NCBI RefSeq assembly: GCF_010731895.1
Contig: NZ_AP022596.1
Coordinates: forward strand, 2,914,001 to 2,978,000
Reading direction: 5' to 3'
From: Mycolicibacterium helvum
Lineage (GTDB): Bacteria > Actinomycetota > Actinomycetes > Mycobacteriales > Mycobacteriaceae
DNA length: 64,000 nt
Positions 1 to 11,023 of the stretch are shown piece after piece. The notes below the pieces were generated by a model. That model did not search any database and was not told the origin of the DNA. It was given only the letters and a program-made list of their open reading frames with translations. Every line of letters begins with the position of its first letter. Positions within the stretch are counted from its first letter, which is position 1. The translations under genes were made by a program, and so were the position numbers.

Positions 1-447
1 GTGCTGGAGATCGGCGGTGAGCCGTTCGGCGTCCGGGAAGACGCGCGAACGCTTTACCACGCGGCCTTGGCGCACGCGAGCAACCACATCGTCACAGTGC
101 TGGCTGACGCACTGGCAGCACTTCGCTCTTCCCTGTCCGGGCAGGAGTTGCTCGGACAGGAACTCGTCGTCGATGCCCCCGGTGGACTGGCGGAACGGAT
201 CGTTGGACCGTTGGCCCGCGCCGCGCTGGAGAACACTCTGCAGCGCGGCCAGGCGGCATTGACCGGACCGGTGGCGCGCGGCGACGCCGCCGCTGTCGCG
301 AGTCATCTCGCCGCCCTTGACAAGGTGGATTCTGAACTGGCGCAAGCATATTGCGCGAACTCGCTGCGCACCGCCCAGCGTGCGCACGCTCCGGAGGAGG
401 TTGTTGAGGTGTTGGCCGAATGGTCAGGGCAAGGACGGCGGCGGTGA
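1..447 (+). CDS. DUF2520/Rossmann-like protein, C-terminal part (truncated by window edge)
   Basis: About 148 residues of the C-terminal helical half are visible, and the true start lies upstream of the window. Residues such as [13 protein letters not shown] and the later [16 protein letters not shown] stretch resemble the DUF2520 domain that follows a Rossmann NAD(P)-binding domain. In mycobacteria such a protein (Rv3603c-like) precedes panC. The stop TGA overlaps the panC start as GTGA, so the two are translationally coupled. Family membership is recalled from gene context plus sequence style; the exact function is not known to me. Confidence 0.8.
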   Translation: MLEIGGEPFGVREDARTLYHAALAHASNHIVTVLADALAALRSSLSGQELLGQELVVDAPGGLAERIVGPLARAALENTLQRGQAALTGPVARGDAAAVASHLAALDKVDSELAQAYCANSLRTAQRAHAPEEVVEVLAEWSGQGRRR

Positions 448-1373
448 AGGCCGGCCCACAGTTCACCGCCGGGCAGCTCAACGTGTACCCGTCGCCGACG
501 GCCGTATCCGACGTCACTCGCGCGCTGCGACACACCGGACGGCGGGTGATGCTGGTGCCGACCATGGGTGCGCTGCACGACGGTCATCTGGCGCTGGTTC
601 GTTCCGCCAAGCGAGTGCCCGGCGCGGTTGTCGTGGTGTCGATCTTCGTCAACCCCTTGCAGTTTGGGCCCAGCGAAGACCTCGACGCCTATCCGCGCAC
701 CCTGGACTCCGACCTCGAGCTGTTGCGCGCCGAAGGAGTCGAGGTGGTGTTCACGCCGAACGTATCGGCGATGTATCCGTTCGGCCCGCGGACCACGGTG
801 CACCCAGGTCCGTTGGGCGTCCAACTCGAAGGTTCCTCGCGGCCAGGGCATTTCGCCGGCATGCTGACAGTCGTGTTGAAACTGCTGCAGATCGTGCGGC
901 CGGATCGCGCGTTCTTCGGTGAGAAGGACTACCAGCAGCTGGCCTTGATCCGGCAGATGGTCGACGACCTCAACGTCGACGTCCGCATCGTCGGTGTGCC
1001 GATCGTGCGGGAGTCCGACGGTCTGGCCATGTCGTCGCGCAACCGCTACCTCACCGCCGATGAACGCGAGCAAGCCGGTGCGTTGTCGGCGGCGCTTCTG
1101 GCCGGGATGTACGCCGCCGCCGGAGGTGCTGACGCGGCGCTGGATGCGGCCCGAGCGGTCCTCGACGAGGTCCCCGCCTTCGAGCTCGACTACCTGGAAG
1201 TGCGTGGCCCGCAACTGGAACCCGCGCCCGCCTACGGTCCGGGCCGGCTGCTGGTCGCCGCCCGCCTCGGTACCACCAGGCTGCTGGACAACATCGCTGT
1301 CGACCTGTCGACCGACACCGCTCCGCACGGTGTCGGCAATGGTGAGCGCAACGAAATAACCTGGAGAAATTGA
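444..1373 (+). CDS. panC: pantothenate synthetase
   Basis: This enzyme condenses pantoate with beta-alanine using ATP to make pantothenate. It has the nucleotidyltransferase signature [12 protein letters not shown] near residue 38, [10 protein letters not shown] near 157 and the MSSRN motif near 194. I chose GTG at 444 because it overlaps the upstream stop by four bases, has AAGGA at 431-435, and gives 309 residues, the length of the M. tuberculosis enzyme. A GTG-like start at 420 would add eight residues inside the previous gene. It is followed by panD with a one-base overlap, so panC-panD-coaX form one operon. Confidence 0.97.
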   Translation: MKAGPQFTAGQLNVYPSPTAVSDVTRALRHTGRRVMLVPTMGALHDGHLALVRSAKRVPGAVVVVSIFVNPLQFGPSEDLDAYPRTLDSDLELLRAEGVEVVFTPNVSAMYPFGPRTTVHPGPLGVQLEGSSRPGHFAGMLTVVLKLLQIVRPDRAFFGEKDYQQLALIRQMVDDLNVDVRIVGVPIVRESDGLAMSSRNRYLTADEREQAGALSAALLAGMYAAAGGADAALDAARAVLDEVPAFELDYLEVRGPQLEPAPAYGPGRLLVAARLGTTRLLDNIAVDLSTDTAPHGVGNGERNEITWRN

Positions 1374-1789
1374 TGTTTCGGACGATGTTGAAGTCCAAGA
1401 TTCACCGCGCCACCGTCACGCACGCCGATCTGCACTACGTTGGATCTGTCACCGTCGACGCCGACTTGATGGACGCCGCCGACCTGCTCGAAGGTGAGCA
1501 GGTGACGATCGTCGACATCGACAACGGCGCGCGCCTCGAGACCTACGTAATCACCGGGCAGCGCGGCACTGGAGTGATCGGAATCAATGGTGCGGCAGCT
1601 CATCTGGTCCACCCGGGTGATCTGGTCATTCTGATCGCCTATGGCGTCATGGACGATGCGGAGGCGCGACCCTACCGGCCGCGGGTGGTGTTCGTCGACG
1701 CCGACAATCGGCAGATCGACATCGGTGACGACCCGGCATTCGTGCCCGATGACGTCACCGACCTGCTGTCGCCTCGGACGGTGGGATAG
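1373..1789 (+). CDS. panD: aspartate 1-decarboxylase proenzyme
   Basis: PanD converts L-aspartate to beta-alanine, the substrate of PanC encoded just upstream. The proenzyme cleaves itself at Gly24-Ser25 to create the pyruvoyl cofactor. The sequence HYVGSVT puts exactly Gly24-Ser25 in place when translation starts at ATG 1373. That ATG shares one base with the panC stop (TGATG) and has GGAG at 1363-1366; the TTG three bases earlier is less likely. Its 138 residues are the normal length. PanD is also known as the target of pyrazinoic acid in M. tuberculosis. Confidence 0.97.
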   Translation: MFRTMLKSKIHRATVTHADLHYVGSVTVDADLMDAADLLEGEQVTIVDIDNGARLETYVITGQRGTGVIGINGAAAHLVHPGDLVILIAYGVMDDAEARPYRPRVVFVDADNRQIDIGDDPAFVPDDVTDLLSPRTVG

Positions 1790-1791
1790 CC

Positions 1792-2595
1792 GTGCTGCTG
1801 GCCATCGACGTCCGCAACACCCACACCGTCGTCGGGTTGATCTCCGGCTCCGGTGATCATGCAAAAGTGACGCAGCAGTGGCGGATTCGCACCGAATCGG
1901 AAGTGACCGCCGACGAGTTGGCGCTCACCATAGAGGGTCTGATCGGCGACGACTCCGAGCGCCTTACCGGCGCGACCGGGTTGTCCACCGTCCCCTCGGT
2001 CATGCATGAGGTCCGAGTGATGCTCGACCAGTACTGGCCCAGCGTGCCGCATGTGCTCATCGAGCCCGGCGTGCGCACCGGGATCCCCCTGCTCGTCGAC
2101 AATCCCAAGGAGGTCGGCGCCGACCGAATAGTGAACTGCTTGGCCGCCTACGGCAAGTTCAGGTCGGCCGCTATCGTGGTGGACTTCGGCTCGTCGATCT
2201 GCGTCGACGTCGTCTCGGCCAAGGGCGAATTCCTCGGCGGGGCAATCGCTCCCGGCGTCCAGGTGTCCTCGGACGCGGCGGCGGCGCGTTCGGCGGCCTT
2301 GCGCCGGGTCGAGCTCACCCGGCCGCGGTCGGTGGTCGGCAAGAACACCGTGGAGTGCATGCAGGCCGGGGCGCTGTTCGGATTCGCCGGGCTGGTGGAC
2401 GGATTGGTGAACCGGATCCGGGAGGATGTCGACGGCTTCGCCGGCTCCGATGTCGCCGTGGTGGCCACCGGTCATTCCGCGCCGCTGATGCTGCCCGACC
2501 TGCGCGCCGTGCAGCACTACGACCAACACCTGACTCTGGATGGGCTACGGATGGTCTACGAACGCAACCGTGACAACCAGCGCCGGCCCCGGTGA
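1792..2595 (+). CDS. coaX: type III pantothenate kinase
   Basis: CoaX phosphorylates pantothenate in the first committed step of CoA synthesis and belongs to the acetate/sugar kinase fold. Visible motifs are the N-terminal phosphate loop [14 protein letters not shown], the [10 protein letters not shown] stretch and [13 protein letters not shown], where Asp supports catalysis. The 267 residues match the mycobacterial protein, which is reported to be poorly active in M. tuberculosis because a type I CoaA does most of the work. It starts with GTG two bases after the panD stop and ends the panCD-coaX operon. Confidence 0.95.
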   Translation: MLLAIDVRNTHTVVGLISGSGDHAKVTQQWRIRTESEVTADELALTIEGLIGDDSERLTGATGLSTVPSVMHEVRVMLDQYWPSVPHVLIEPGVRTGIPLLVDNPKEVGADRIVNCLAAYGKFRSAAIVVDFGSSICVDVVSAKGEFLGGAIAPGVQVSSDAAAARSAALRRVELTRPRSVVGKNTVECMQAGALFGFAGLVDGLVNRIREDVDGFAGSDVAVVATGHSAPLMLPDLRAVQHYDQHLTLDGLRMVYERNRDNQRRPR

Positions 2596-2603
2596 TTCTT
2601 TAC

Positions 2604-2652
2604 GATTTCGGCGCGTTTTCGTTCGCCGACCGGCGGTCTGCGCGCCGAGATC
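2604..2652. terminator. bidirectional stem-loop between convergent genes
   Basis: The arms GATTTCGGCGCG (2604-2615) and CGCGCCGAGATC (2641-2652) pair at 11 of 12 positions. A small inner hairpin, CGCCG/CGGCG, lies at 2624-2635. The structure fills the gap between coaX (+) and the minus-strand PLP enzyme, so it plausibly stops transcription from both sides. There is no clear T-run, which is common for mycobacterial terminators. Confidence 0.5.
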
Positions 2653-2653
2653 A

Positions 2654-3934
2654 CTAGAAAAATGTGCGCACCAGGTCGGTCACCCGGCCGTGCTTGTCGA
2701 GCACCGGAATCAGCTGCCACTTGTCGAACACCGTGCATGGGTGGGACACCCCGAACGAGATCCAGCTGCCGACGTCGACGATTTCTTGGGCGGTCGGCGA
2801 CAAGCGCAGGAACGCGTGCTGATCGTTGAGCGCGACGACCTCACACCCCGCCAAGGCGTCATCCACCCAGCCCGGTCCACACCGAAGTCGTTGTGGCACA
2901 GGGAAACCCTGATCGAAAGAAACGTCACGGCGGCCCATCGTCAGCAGCGCCAGTCCTGCCTCGGGTCGCGAGCAGACCTGCGCCCACACGTGCATCGCCG
3001 CCGTGAACCCGCCGGGGTGCGCCCCCGGCCTGGTCAACGGTGAGGTCCGCAGGTACAGCCCATCGTCATTGGTCAGATACGCGCCGCTGCGCATAATCGT
3101 GCGCCAATCACCGGCCAATGCCTGCGCTACCAGGTCGAAATGTGTACTGCCGCCTGCGGTCACGATGACATCAGCCGCTTCACACAATGACGCCAGCCGC
3201 AGCGCGGTCGCGCGCATCCACGTCAGGTAGTCCCGCACCCGCTCGACTCCGTCGGTCGACACGTCGTGGCCCAGTGCGGCCTCGTAGCCGGCCACCCCGA
3301 CCAGCCGAAGCCGCGGGCTGGCCACCGCGGCGGCTGCCACTGCGTCGGCGGCGGCGTCGTCGCGGCAGCCGGTGCGGGTGCCCGCCGCGCCGAGCTCGAC
3401 GCAGACATCGACTGGGCGCCGGGCGCCTGCGGCCTGCAGTGCTTCGGTCATCAGCGAAACGCCACGAACCGAATCCACCCAGCAGATGAGGCGGAACTCG
3501 GGGTCTTCGTCCAGCTCGGTGGCCAGCCAGGCCAGTCCCGCGGCGTCGACCAGTTCATTGGCCAGCACCACCTCGCGCACCCCGAACGCCCGGTAGGTCC
3601 GCACCTGGCTGATCGTCGCGGCCGTCACCGCGCACGCGCCGGCATCGAACTGCCGGGCCAGCAGTTGGACAGACATGTGCGTCTTGCCGTGCGGAGCCAG
3701 CTCGACACCGTGCCGCGCACACCAGCCCGCCATCGTGGCCAGGTTGTGGCTCAGCGCCTCGGCGGACAGAACGCACACCGGTCCCAGCGGCCCTGCGTCG
3801 AACAGATTGGGCGCGCCGGCGCAGATTTGGGCCGCGGTCTGGCCCGCCCACGCGGTGGGCAGACCCTTGAATCGCCAGTCGACGGGGTCGTTGGCCAGTG
3901 CTGCCACCGCGGTCGCGTTTAGGAGGGACCTCAT
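2654..3934 (-). CDS. D-serine dehydratase-like / amino acid deaminase, PLP-dependent
   Basis: This 426-residue protein has an alanine-racemase-type PLP barrel followed by a D-serine-dehydratase-like C-terminal domain. The PLP lysine is in APHGKTHMS near residue 83. The C-terminal SHPCTVFDKW carries the His and Cys that bind zinc in eukaryotic D-serine dehydratase. Family members deaminate D-serine or D-threonine, or act as threonine aldolases, so the substrate is uncertain. The gene diverges from lysS with 23 bases between the starts. It is absent at this place in M. tuberculosis as I recall, but present in fast growers. Confidence 0.85.
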   Translation of the reverse strand: MRSLLNATAVAALANDPVDWRFKGLPTAWAGQTAAQICAGAPNLFDAGPLGPVCVLSAEALSHNLATMAGWCARHGVELAPHGKTHMSVQLLARQFDAGACAVTAATISQVRTYRAFGVREVVLANELVDAAGLAWLATELDEDPEFRLICWVDSVRGVSLMTEALQAAGARRPVDVCVELGAAGTRTGCRDDAAADAVAAAAVASPRLRLVGVAGYEAALGHDVSTDGVERVRDYLTWMRATALRLASLCEAADVIVTAGGSTHFDLVAQALAGDWRTIMRSGAYLTNDDGLYLRTSPLTRPGAHPGGFTAAMHVWAQVCSRPEAGLALLTMGRRDVSFDQGFPVPQRLRCGPGWVDDALAGCEVVALNDQHAFLRLSPTAQEIVDVGSWISFGVSHPCTVFDKWQLIPVLDKHGRVTDLVRTFF

Positions 3935-3943
3935 GACCTCATT

Positions 3944-3949
3944 TAAGCT
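3944..3949 (+). promoter_or_regulatory. -10 element TAAGCT for a leaderless lysS transcript
   Basis: TAAGCT fits the mycobacterial -10 consensus TANNNT and ends eight bases before the lysS GTG. There is no Shine-Dalgarno sequence upstream, so the transcript probably begins at the start codon. The same arrangement recurs at cysS (22285-22290). Confidence 0.55.
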
Positions 3950-3957
3950 GGCATGTC

Positions 3958-5478
3958 GTGAGCTCTGCAGATACCCCGGATACCGACCATGCAGGCACGG
4001 ACGTCCCCGAGCAGTTCCGGATCCGCCAGGGCAAGCGCGAGGCTCTATTGGCCGCTGGGAAGGATCCGTACCCGGTTTCGGTGCCCCGCACCCATTCGCT
4101 GGCGCAGATCCGCGCGGCCTACCCTGACCTGGCCGCCGACACCGCGACCGGCGATTTCGTCGGCGTCACCGGCCGGGTGGTGTTTGCCCGCAACTCCGGC
4201 AAGCTGTGCTTCGCCACGCTGCAGGAAGGCGACGGCACCCAGCTGCAGGCGATGATCAGCCTCGCCGGTGTCGGCGAGGCGGCTTTGGAGGCGTGGAAGG
4301 CCGAGGTCGACCTCGGTGACATCGTGTTCGTGCACGGCGAGGTGATCAGTTCCCGCCGTGGTGAGCTGTCGGTGCTGGCCGATTCCTGGCTGATGGCCAG
4401 CAAGGCTTTGCGCCCGCTGCCCGTCGCCCACAAGGAGATGAGCGAGGAGTCCCGGGTTCGGCAGCGTTATGTCGACCTGATCGTGCGCCCGCAGGCCCGC
4501 GATGTGGCCCGACAGCGCATCGCGGTTGTCCGGGCCGTGCGTAACGCGTTGGAGCGTCGAGGTTTCCTCGAAGTCGAGACGCCGATGCTGCAGACGCTGG
4601 CCGGTGGTGCGGCCGCTCGTCCGTTCGTCACCCACTCCAACGCCCTCGACGCGGACTTGTACCTGCGGATCGCCCCGGAGTTGTTCCTGAAGCGGTGTGT
4701 GGTCGGCGGCCTGGAGAAGGTTTTCGAGCTGAATCGGAACTTCCGAAACGAAGGTGCGGATTCCTCACATTCGCCGGAATTCTCGATGCTCGAGACTTAT
4801 CAGGCGTGGGGAACGTATGACGATTCGGCGATCGTCACCCGCGAACTTATTCAAGAAGTGGCGGACGAGGCGATCGGCACCCGGCAAGTCCCATTGCCGG
4901 ACGGGACAATCTATGACGTCGACGGTGAATGGGCGTCGATACAAATGTACCCATCGTTGTCCGAAGCTCTTGGTGACGAGATCACACCCGACACATCGGT
5001 CGAATACTTACTCGCTATTGCCGACCGACTTGAGGTGGAGATCCCGCGGGATCGTGGATACGGGCACGGCAAGCTCGTCGAAGAACTGTGGGAGCACACG
5101 GTCGGGGACACATTGTGGGCCCCGACATTCGTCAAGGACTTCCCCGTCGAGACCGCACCGCTGACCCGGCAGCACCGCAGTATTCCTGGCGTGACCGAGA
5201 AGTGGGATCTCTATGCGCGCGGAATGGAGTTGGCGACGGGCTACTCCGAGCTGGTCGACCCGATTGTTCAGCGCGAGCGTTTCGAGGCCCAAGCCAGGGC
5301 CGCGGCCGCCGGGGACGACGAGGCGATGGCACTTGATGAGGACTTCCTGGCCGCGATGGAGTACGCGATGCCGCCGACTACCGGAACCGGAATGGGCATC
5401 GATCGCCTGCTGATGGTTCTCACCGGCTTGTCAATTAGGGAAACGGTATTGTTCCCGATTGTTCGCCGACATGGCTGA
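3958..5478 (+). CDS. lysS: lysyl-tRNA synthetase, class II
   Basis: LysS charges tRNA-Lys with lysine. The protein has an N-terminal OB-fold anticodon-binding domain (about residues 50-170) and a class II catalytic domain with motif 2 [14 protein letters not shown] near residue 263 and motif 3 [11 protein letters not shown] near 480. Its 506 residues are the normal length for LysS. The longer LysX, with an N-terminal membrane domain, is a different gene. GTG 3958 is chosen because it sits eight bases after a -10 element, as expected for leaderless translation. Confidence 0.97.
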   Translation: MSSADTPDTDHAGTDVPEQFRIRQGKREALLAAGKDPYPVSVPRTHSLAQIRAAYPDLAADTATGDFVGVTGRVVFARNSGKLCFATLQEGDGTQLQAMISLAGVGEAALEAWKAEVDLGDIVFVHGEVISSRRGELSVLADSWLMASKALRPLPVAHKEMSEESRVRQRYVDLIVRPQARDVARQRIAVVRAVRNALERRGFLEVETPMLQTLAGGAAARPFVTHSNALDADLYLRIAPELFLKRCVVGGLEKVFELNRNFRNEGADSSHSPEFSMLETYQAWGTYDDSAIVTRELIQEVADEAIGTRQVPLPDGTIYDVDGEWASIQMYPSLSEALGDEITPDTSVEYLLAIADRLEVEIPRDRGYGHGKLVEELWEHTVGDTLWAPTFVKDFPVETAPLTRQHRSIPGVTEKWDLYARGMELATGYSELVDPIVQRERFEAQARAAAAGDDEAMALDEDFLAAMEYAMPPTTGTGMGIDRLLMVLTGLSIRETVLFPIVRRHG

Positions 5479-5510
5479 AGTGCACTTATCCAATCCTTGT
5501 TGAATGCCGT

Positions 5511-5536
5511 GTGCCAATGTGGCAGATTGGTGGCAC
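5511..5536. repeat. inverted repeat between lysS and lsr2
   Basis: GTGCCAAT (5511-5518) pairs with ATTGG-TGGCAC (5526-5536) with one bulged base. It could be a weak lysS terminator or a binding site in the lsr2 promoter; the sequence alone does not decide. Confidence 0.35.
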
Positions 5537-5594
5537 AGTGAGGAAGACGCTCAACCATCGGTTGTTGTGCGCAGGCATAAGGATTCAGTGAGAA

Positions 5595-5936
5595 ATGGCC
5601 AAGAAAGTAACCGTCACTCTCGTCGACGATTTCGACGGGGCAGGCGCCGCGGATGAAACGGTCGAATTCGCGCTCGACGGTGTGAGCTATGAGATCGATC
5701 TTTCCTCGAAGAATGCCCAGAAACTCCGCAATGATCTCAAGCAGTGGGTTGAGGCCAGCCGTCGCGTCGGTGGCCGTCGCCGTGGCCGCTCGGGTCCGGC
5801 GGGCCGTGGGCGTGCCTCGATCGACCGGGAGCAGAGCGCCGCGATCCGCGACTGGGCACGCCGCAACGGTCATAAGGTGTCGACGCGGGGACGCATCCCG
5901 GCCGACATCATCGACGCCTTCCACGCCGCAACGTAG
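5595..5936 (+). CDS. lsr2: nucleoid-associated H-NS-like silencer Lsr2
   Basis: Lsr2 bridges and coats AT-rich DNA and silences horizontally acquired genes in mycobacteria. The protein is 113 residues. The N-terminal beta/helix dimerisation domain opens with [15 protein letters not shown] basic linker rich in Gly-Arg follows, and the C-terminal DNA-binding domain contains the AT-hook-like RGR loop in KVSTRGRIP near residue 98. Position between lysS and clpC1 is the conserved mycobacterial order. Confidence 0.98.
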   Translation: MAKKVTVTLVDDFDGAGAADETVEFALDGVSYEIDLSSKNAQKLRNDLKQWVEASRRVGGRRRGRSGPAGRGRASIDREQSAAIRDWARRNGHKVSTRGRIPADIIDAFHAAT

Positions 5937-5978
5937 ATCCGCATCGGGCTTTTGCCTGTCTGGCCTTCTCGGCCATTT

Positions 5979-6015
5979 GCCGCAAGCGCACGTGTCAGCC
6001 CCGTTCGCTTGCGGC
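5979..6015. repeat. 10-bp inverted repeat downstream of lsr2
   Basis: GCCGCAAGCG (5979-5988) and CGCTTGCGGC (6006-6015) are perfect inverted arms around a 17-base loop. They may form the lsr2 terminator. The right arm overlaps the candidate ClgR operator, so the two readings compete. Confidence 0.45.
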
Positions 6016-6018
6016 GAA
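6003..6018 (+). promoter_or_regulatory. candidate ClgR operator upstream of clpC1
   Basis: GTTCGC-N5-GCGAA fits the actinobacterial ClgR consensus GTTCGC-N5-GCG. ClgR is the known activator of clp genes in Corynebacterium, Streptomyces and Mycobacterium. The site lies about 185 bases before the clpC1 ATG in a 267-base gap, a suitable place for a promoter-proximal activator site. The assignment is by motif and context only. Confidence 0.55.
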
Positions 6019-6203
6019 GCGGCCGTCGGTGATTACCGGAAACGTTTCGTTGCCCTGCCGCGTTGGTGTGCTAGGTCTGCACCGCTAGAGACGCGGTATG
6101 GGTGGGCAAGGGAGGACGCCTCCCGGAGCCTCCCATTAGAGTGGACGACAGGTACGTGGTGACTACCGCTGTACCTAATCGTGAGGAGAGCAGGTAACCG
6201 ACG

Positions 6204-8732
<2,529 letters not shown>

Positions 8733-8744
8733 CCGAGCAACGAC

Positions 8745-8774
8745 AAAGGCCCCCGACAATGTCGGGGGCCTTTT
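8745..8774 (+). terminator. rho-independent terminator of clpC1
   Basis: AAAGGCCCCCGAC (8745-8757) pairs perfectly with GTCGGGGGCCTTT (8761-8773) around a three-base loop and ends in a run of four T. It starts 13 bases after the clpC1 stop. It is the most canonical intrinsic terminator in the window. Confidence 0.93.
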
Positions 8775-8840
8775 CGTGCGGCCCCGCCGGGTGGTCGGTA
8801 AATACTGTGCGACTGTATCGATTCGCGCGCCCGCGACCGC

Positions 8841-8846
8841 TACCCT
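8841..8846 (+). promoter_or_regulatory. -10 element TACCCT for a leaderless ybjQ-like transcript
   Basis: TACCCT fits TANNNT and ends six bases before the ATG at 8853. No Shine-Dalgarno sequence is visible, so the mRNA likely starts at or next to the start codon. Confidence 0.45.
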
Positions 8847-8852
8847 CTGCTC

Positions 8853-9221
8853 ATGCTTGTGGTTACCACGAACGACATTCCGGGCTGGGAGATCCAGCGG
8901 GTATGCGGTGAGGTGTTCGGCCTCACTGTGCGATCGCGCAATGCCTTCTCTCAGATGGGTGCGGGATTCAAGAGCATGTTCGGCGGCGAGCTGCAGGGCA
9001 TGACCAAGAACCTCGCCGAGAGCCGCAACGAGGCGATGAACCGCTTGATGAACGAGGCCCGCAACCGCGGCGGCAACGCGATCATCGGTATGCGCTTCGA
9101 CACCACCGAACTCGGCGATGTCTGGACCGAGATCTGTGCCTACGGCACCGCCGTGCAGGCCGTCCCAATCAGCGACGGCGCCAAGTACACCGCACAGCAG
9201 CTGGGTTACGGCGCCAGCTAA
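8853..9221 (+). CDS. YbjQ/UPF0145 (DUF74) family protein
   Basis: The 122-residue protein shows the family's central helix with many Arg/Asn, ending in the hallmark EARNRGGNAIIGMRFDTTELGD. YbjQ proteins form pentameric rings and have been suggested to bind metals, but no function is proven. It stands alone between the clpC1 terminator and the cobalamin riboswitch, whose 5' end begins just after its stop. The start is fixed by the -10 element six bases upstream. Confidence 0.9.
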   Translation: MLVVTTNDIPGWEIQRVCGEVFGLTVRSRNAFSQMGAGFKSMFGGELQGMTKNLAESRNEAMNRLMNEARNRGGNAIIGMRFDTTELGDVWTEICAYGTAVQAVPISDGAKYTAQQLGYGAS

Positions 9222-9227
9222 ACCCGC

Positions 9228-9345
9228 GCGGGTATAGCATCCTCGGGGTAAGGACGAGTCGAGGAATCTGGTGAAACTCCAGAACGGTCGCGCCACTGTT
9301 GACAGTCAGACCCGAAGCTCGTCAGTGTTCATCTTGGGACGCGCA
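9228..9345 (+). ncRNA. cobalamin (B12) riboswitch upstream of cbtBA
   Basis: The leader holds the conserved cobalamin-riboswitch blocks in order: GAGGAATCTGGTGAAACTCC (9261-9280), then the core AACGGTCGCGCCACTGT (9283-9299), then AGTCAGACCCGA (9304-9315). It lies directly before genes for a cobalt transporter, the classic context. High adenosylcobalamin should fold the element so that cbtB is not translated or transcribed. Boundaries are approximate. Confidence 0.9.
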
Positions 9346-9364
9346 GCTCCCTGAAAGGACTCCG

Positions 9365-9580
9365 ATGACAACTCCGCAAACACAGTCAGGCCGGTCCAGG
9401 GCCGTCGACCTGTCGGCCACCAAGGCCGTCGTCTGGCTCTCGCTGACCGCGTTCTTCGCGCTGCTGGTCCTGTACTTCGTCGGCGTCGACCAAGGCGCCA
9501 CCTCGGTATTCGGCGACAACATGTACATCCACGAATTCGTGCATGACGCCCGCCATCTGCTCGGCTTCCCCTGCCACTGA
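9365..9580 (+). CDS. cbtB: cobalt transporter subunit CbtB
   Basis: A 71-residue protein with one transmembrane helix (AVVWLSLTAFFALLVLYFVG) and a C-terminal His-rich end: HEFVHDARHLLGFPCH. This matches CbtB, the small partner of CbtA, a predicted B12-regulated cobalt uptake system. AAGGA at 9355-9359 is five bases before ATG 9365, and that start removes the riboswitch region from the coding frame. cbtA follows after 23 bases. Confidence 0.93.
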   Translation: MTTPQTQSGRSRAVDLSATKAVVWLSLTAFFALLVLYFVGVDQGATSVFGDNMYIHEFVHDARHLLGFPCH

Positions 9581-9603
9581 GTCAGAGGAATCCAGCTAAA
9601 AAA

Positions 9604-10404
9604 ATGGAAAAGTCAATAATCTGGCGCGGCATTCTGGCCGGCGCCCTTGCTGGCGTGCTCGGATTTGTCTGGTCGAAGATCTTCATCGAGCCGATCATCG
9701 GGCGGGCTATCGATTTCGAGGACGGCACTGCCGCAGCTCACGAGGCCATGGAGACGGTGTCCGGGCACGGGCATGCCCATGAAGAAGGCGGCGAGCTCTT
9801 CACCAGGGCTGTGCAGTCCAACATCGGTATGGGCCTGGGCGTGCTGCTCTTCAGCGTGGCTCTGGGCGCGTTGTTCGCGGTGGTGTTCTGCGTGGCGTAC
9901 AGCCGGATCAGCAATGTGTCGGCTCGTAAGCTCGCAGTGCTGACCGCCGGCGCGATGCTCATCGCACTGTGGGTGGTTCCCGCGCTCAAGTACCCGCCCA
10001 GCCCACCGGCGACTAGCCTCGACGAAACCATCAAGCAGCGCGCTCTGCTCTACCTGCTGATGGTTGCGCTGTCCGCGCTGTTCATGGTTGCCTCGGTCTA
10101 CCTCGCCTTCCAGCTCACGCCGAAATTGGGCGCCTGGAACGCGACTCTGGCGGCGGGCGGTGCCTACATTGTCGCGGTCGCGATCGTGATGCTCATCCTG
10201 CCGACGATCAACGAGACGCCCGGCCCGATGGTCAACGAGGCCGGGACGATCGTGTTCGGCGGATTCCCCGCGGTCGATCTGTACGAGTTCCGGTTGTATG
10301 CCCTTGGCACTCAGGTGATCGTCTGGACGACGATCGGCCTGGCCGGTGCGGCAATGCTGTCCCGGTTGCTCGATAGCAAGCAACGGGAGACCATCCCTGC
10401 GTGA
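9604..10404 (+). CDS. cbtA: cobalt transporter subunit CbtA
   Basis: The 266-residue membrane protein has about five to six hydrophobic segments (first at residues 7-27) and a His cluster, GHGHAHEEGGE, near residue 55 likely to contact the metal. This is the CbtA layout. It is co-transcribed with cbtB under the cobalamin riboswitch. The physiological ion is inferred from regulation in the family; direct transport data are limited. Confidence 0.93.
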   Translation: MEKSIIWRGILAGALAGVLGFVWSKIFIEPIIGRAIDFEDGTAAAHEAMETVSGHGHAHEEGGELFTRAVQSNIGMGLGVLLFSVALGALFAVVFCVAYSRISNVSARKLAVLTAGAMLIALWVVPALKYPPSPPATSLDETIKQRALLYLLMVALSALFMVASVYLAFQLTPKLGAWNATLAAGGAYIVAVAIVMLILPTINETPGPMVNEAGTIVFGGFPAVDLYEFRLYALGTQVIVWTTIGLAGAAMLSRLLDSKQRETIPA

Positions 10405-10465
10405 GCGACGCTTGCGGAGCGAACCATAGGCGGATACACAGCTACCTCGCTTGCGAGGGAGCAGC

Positions 10466-11023
10466 GTGAGTGAGGTCGTCCGGCTGACCGTGGTGTCACA
10501 TGCCATGACCGATGCCATGGCAGCCGGGCGATTTCCGGCCGACGAAGCGCTAAATGCGCTTGGCGCCCGTCAGCTTGACGGGCTTGATGTCGGCGCTGTC
10601 GACACGGTGCTGTGCGGGCCCGAGACGCGGACCCGCCAGACCGCCGAACTGCTCGGCTTGTCGGCGCTGGTCGATGCCCGGCTCGCTGACCTGGATTGCG
10701 GTCACTGGCGCGGGTTGAGCCTCGACAGGGTGCAGCCCGGGCAACTCGCGCGCTGGCTCACCGAACCCGACAGCTGCCCGCATGACGGTGAATCGGTTGT
10801 CGCGTTGATCGGCCGGGTGCGCGGTTGGCTGGCCGATATCAGCCGGACGCCGGGCCGCGTCGTGGCGATCACTCACCCCGCTGTGATCCGTGCGGTAATC
10901 CTGAATGCGCTGGATGCACCGCCGAAATCGTTCTGGCGCATCGATATTGCGCCGGCCAGCCGCACCACATTGCACCATCGCGGAATGGTGTGGGCGCTTC
11001 GCTCAGCGGTACCGGGGCAGTAA
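10466..11023 (+). CDS. histidine-phosphatase-family protein lacking the RHG arginine
   Basis: The 185-residue protein has the phosphoglycerate-mutase fold pattern: VVSHAMTDA near residue 10, CGPETRTRQTAELLG near 47, and the second-histidine motif VVAITHPAVIRAVI near 133. The usual catalytic RHG is SHA here, so the nucleophilic His is kept but its Arg and Gly are lost. I chose GTG 10466, preceded by GAGGGA. Being next to cbtBA, it might be a CobC-like alpha-ribazole phosphatase, but the altered motif makes activity doubtful. Its 3' end overlaps lpqF by 21 bases tail to tail. Confidence 0.8.
   Translation: MSEVVRLTVVSHAMTDAMAAGRFPADEALNALGARQLDGLDVGAVDTVLCGPETRTRQTAELLGLSALVDARLADLDCGHWRGLSLDRVQPGQLARWLTEPDSCPHDGESVVALIGRVRGWLADISRTPGRVVAITHPAVIRAVILNALDAPPKSFWRIDIAPASRTTLHHRGMVWALRSAVPGQ

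Noticed and set aside
303..1328. Long minus-strand reading frame opposite panC
   Set aside because: It mirrors panC in another frame, has an unnatural composition rich in Arg, Gly and His, and no ribosome site. High GC makes such shadows common.
10405..10465. Repeat-like spacer with CTTGCG/CGAGGG elements between cbtA and the next gene
   Set aside because: It resembles common mycobacterial junction sequence and contains a small inverted pair, but it has no second clear copy in this window, so I did not call it a repeat element.
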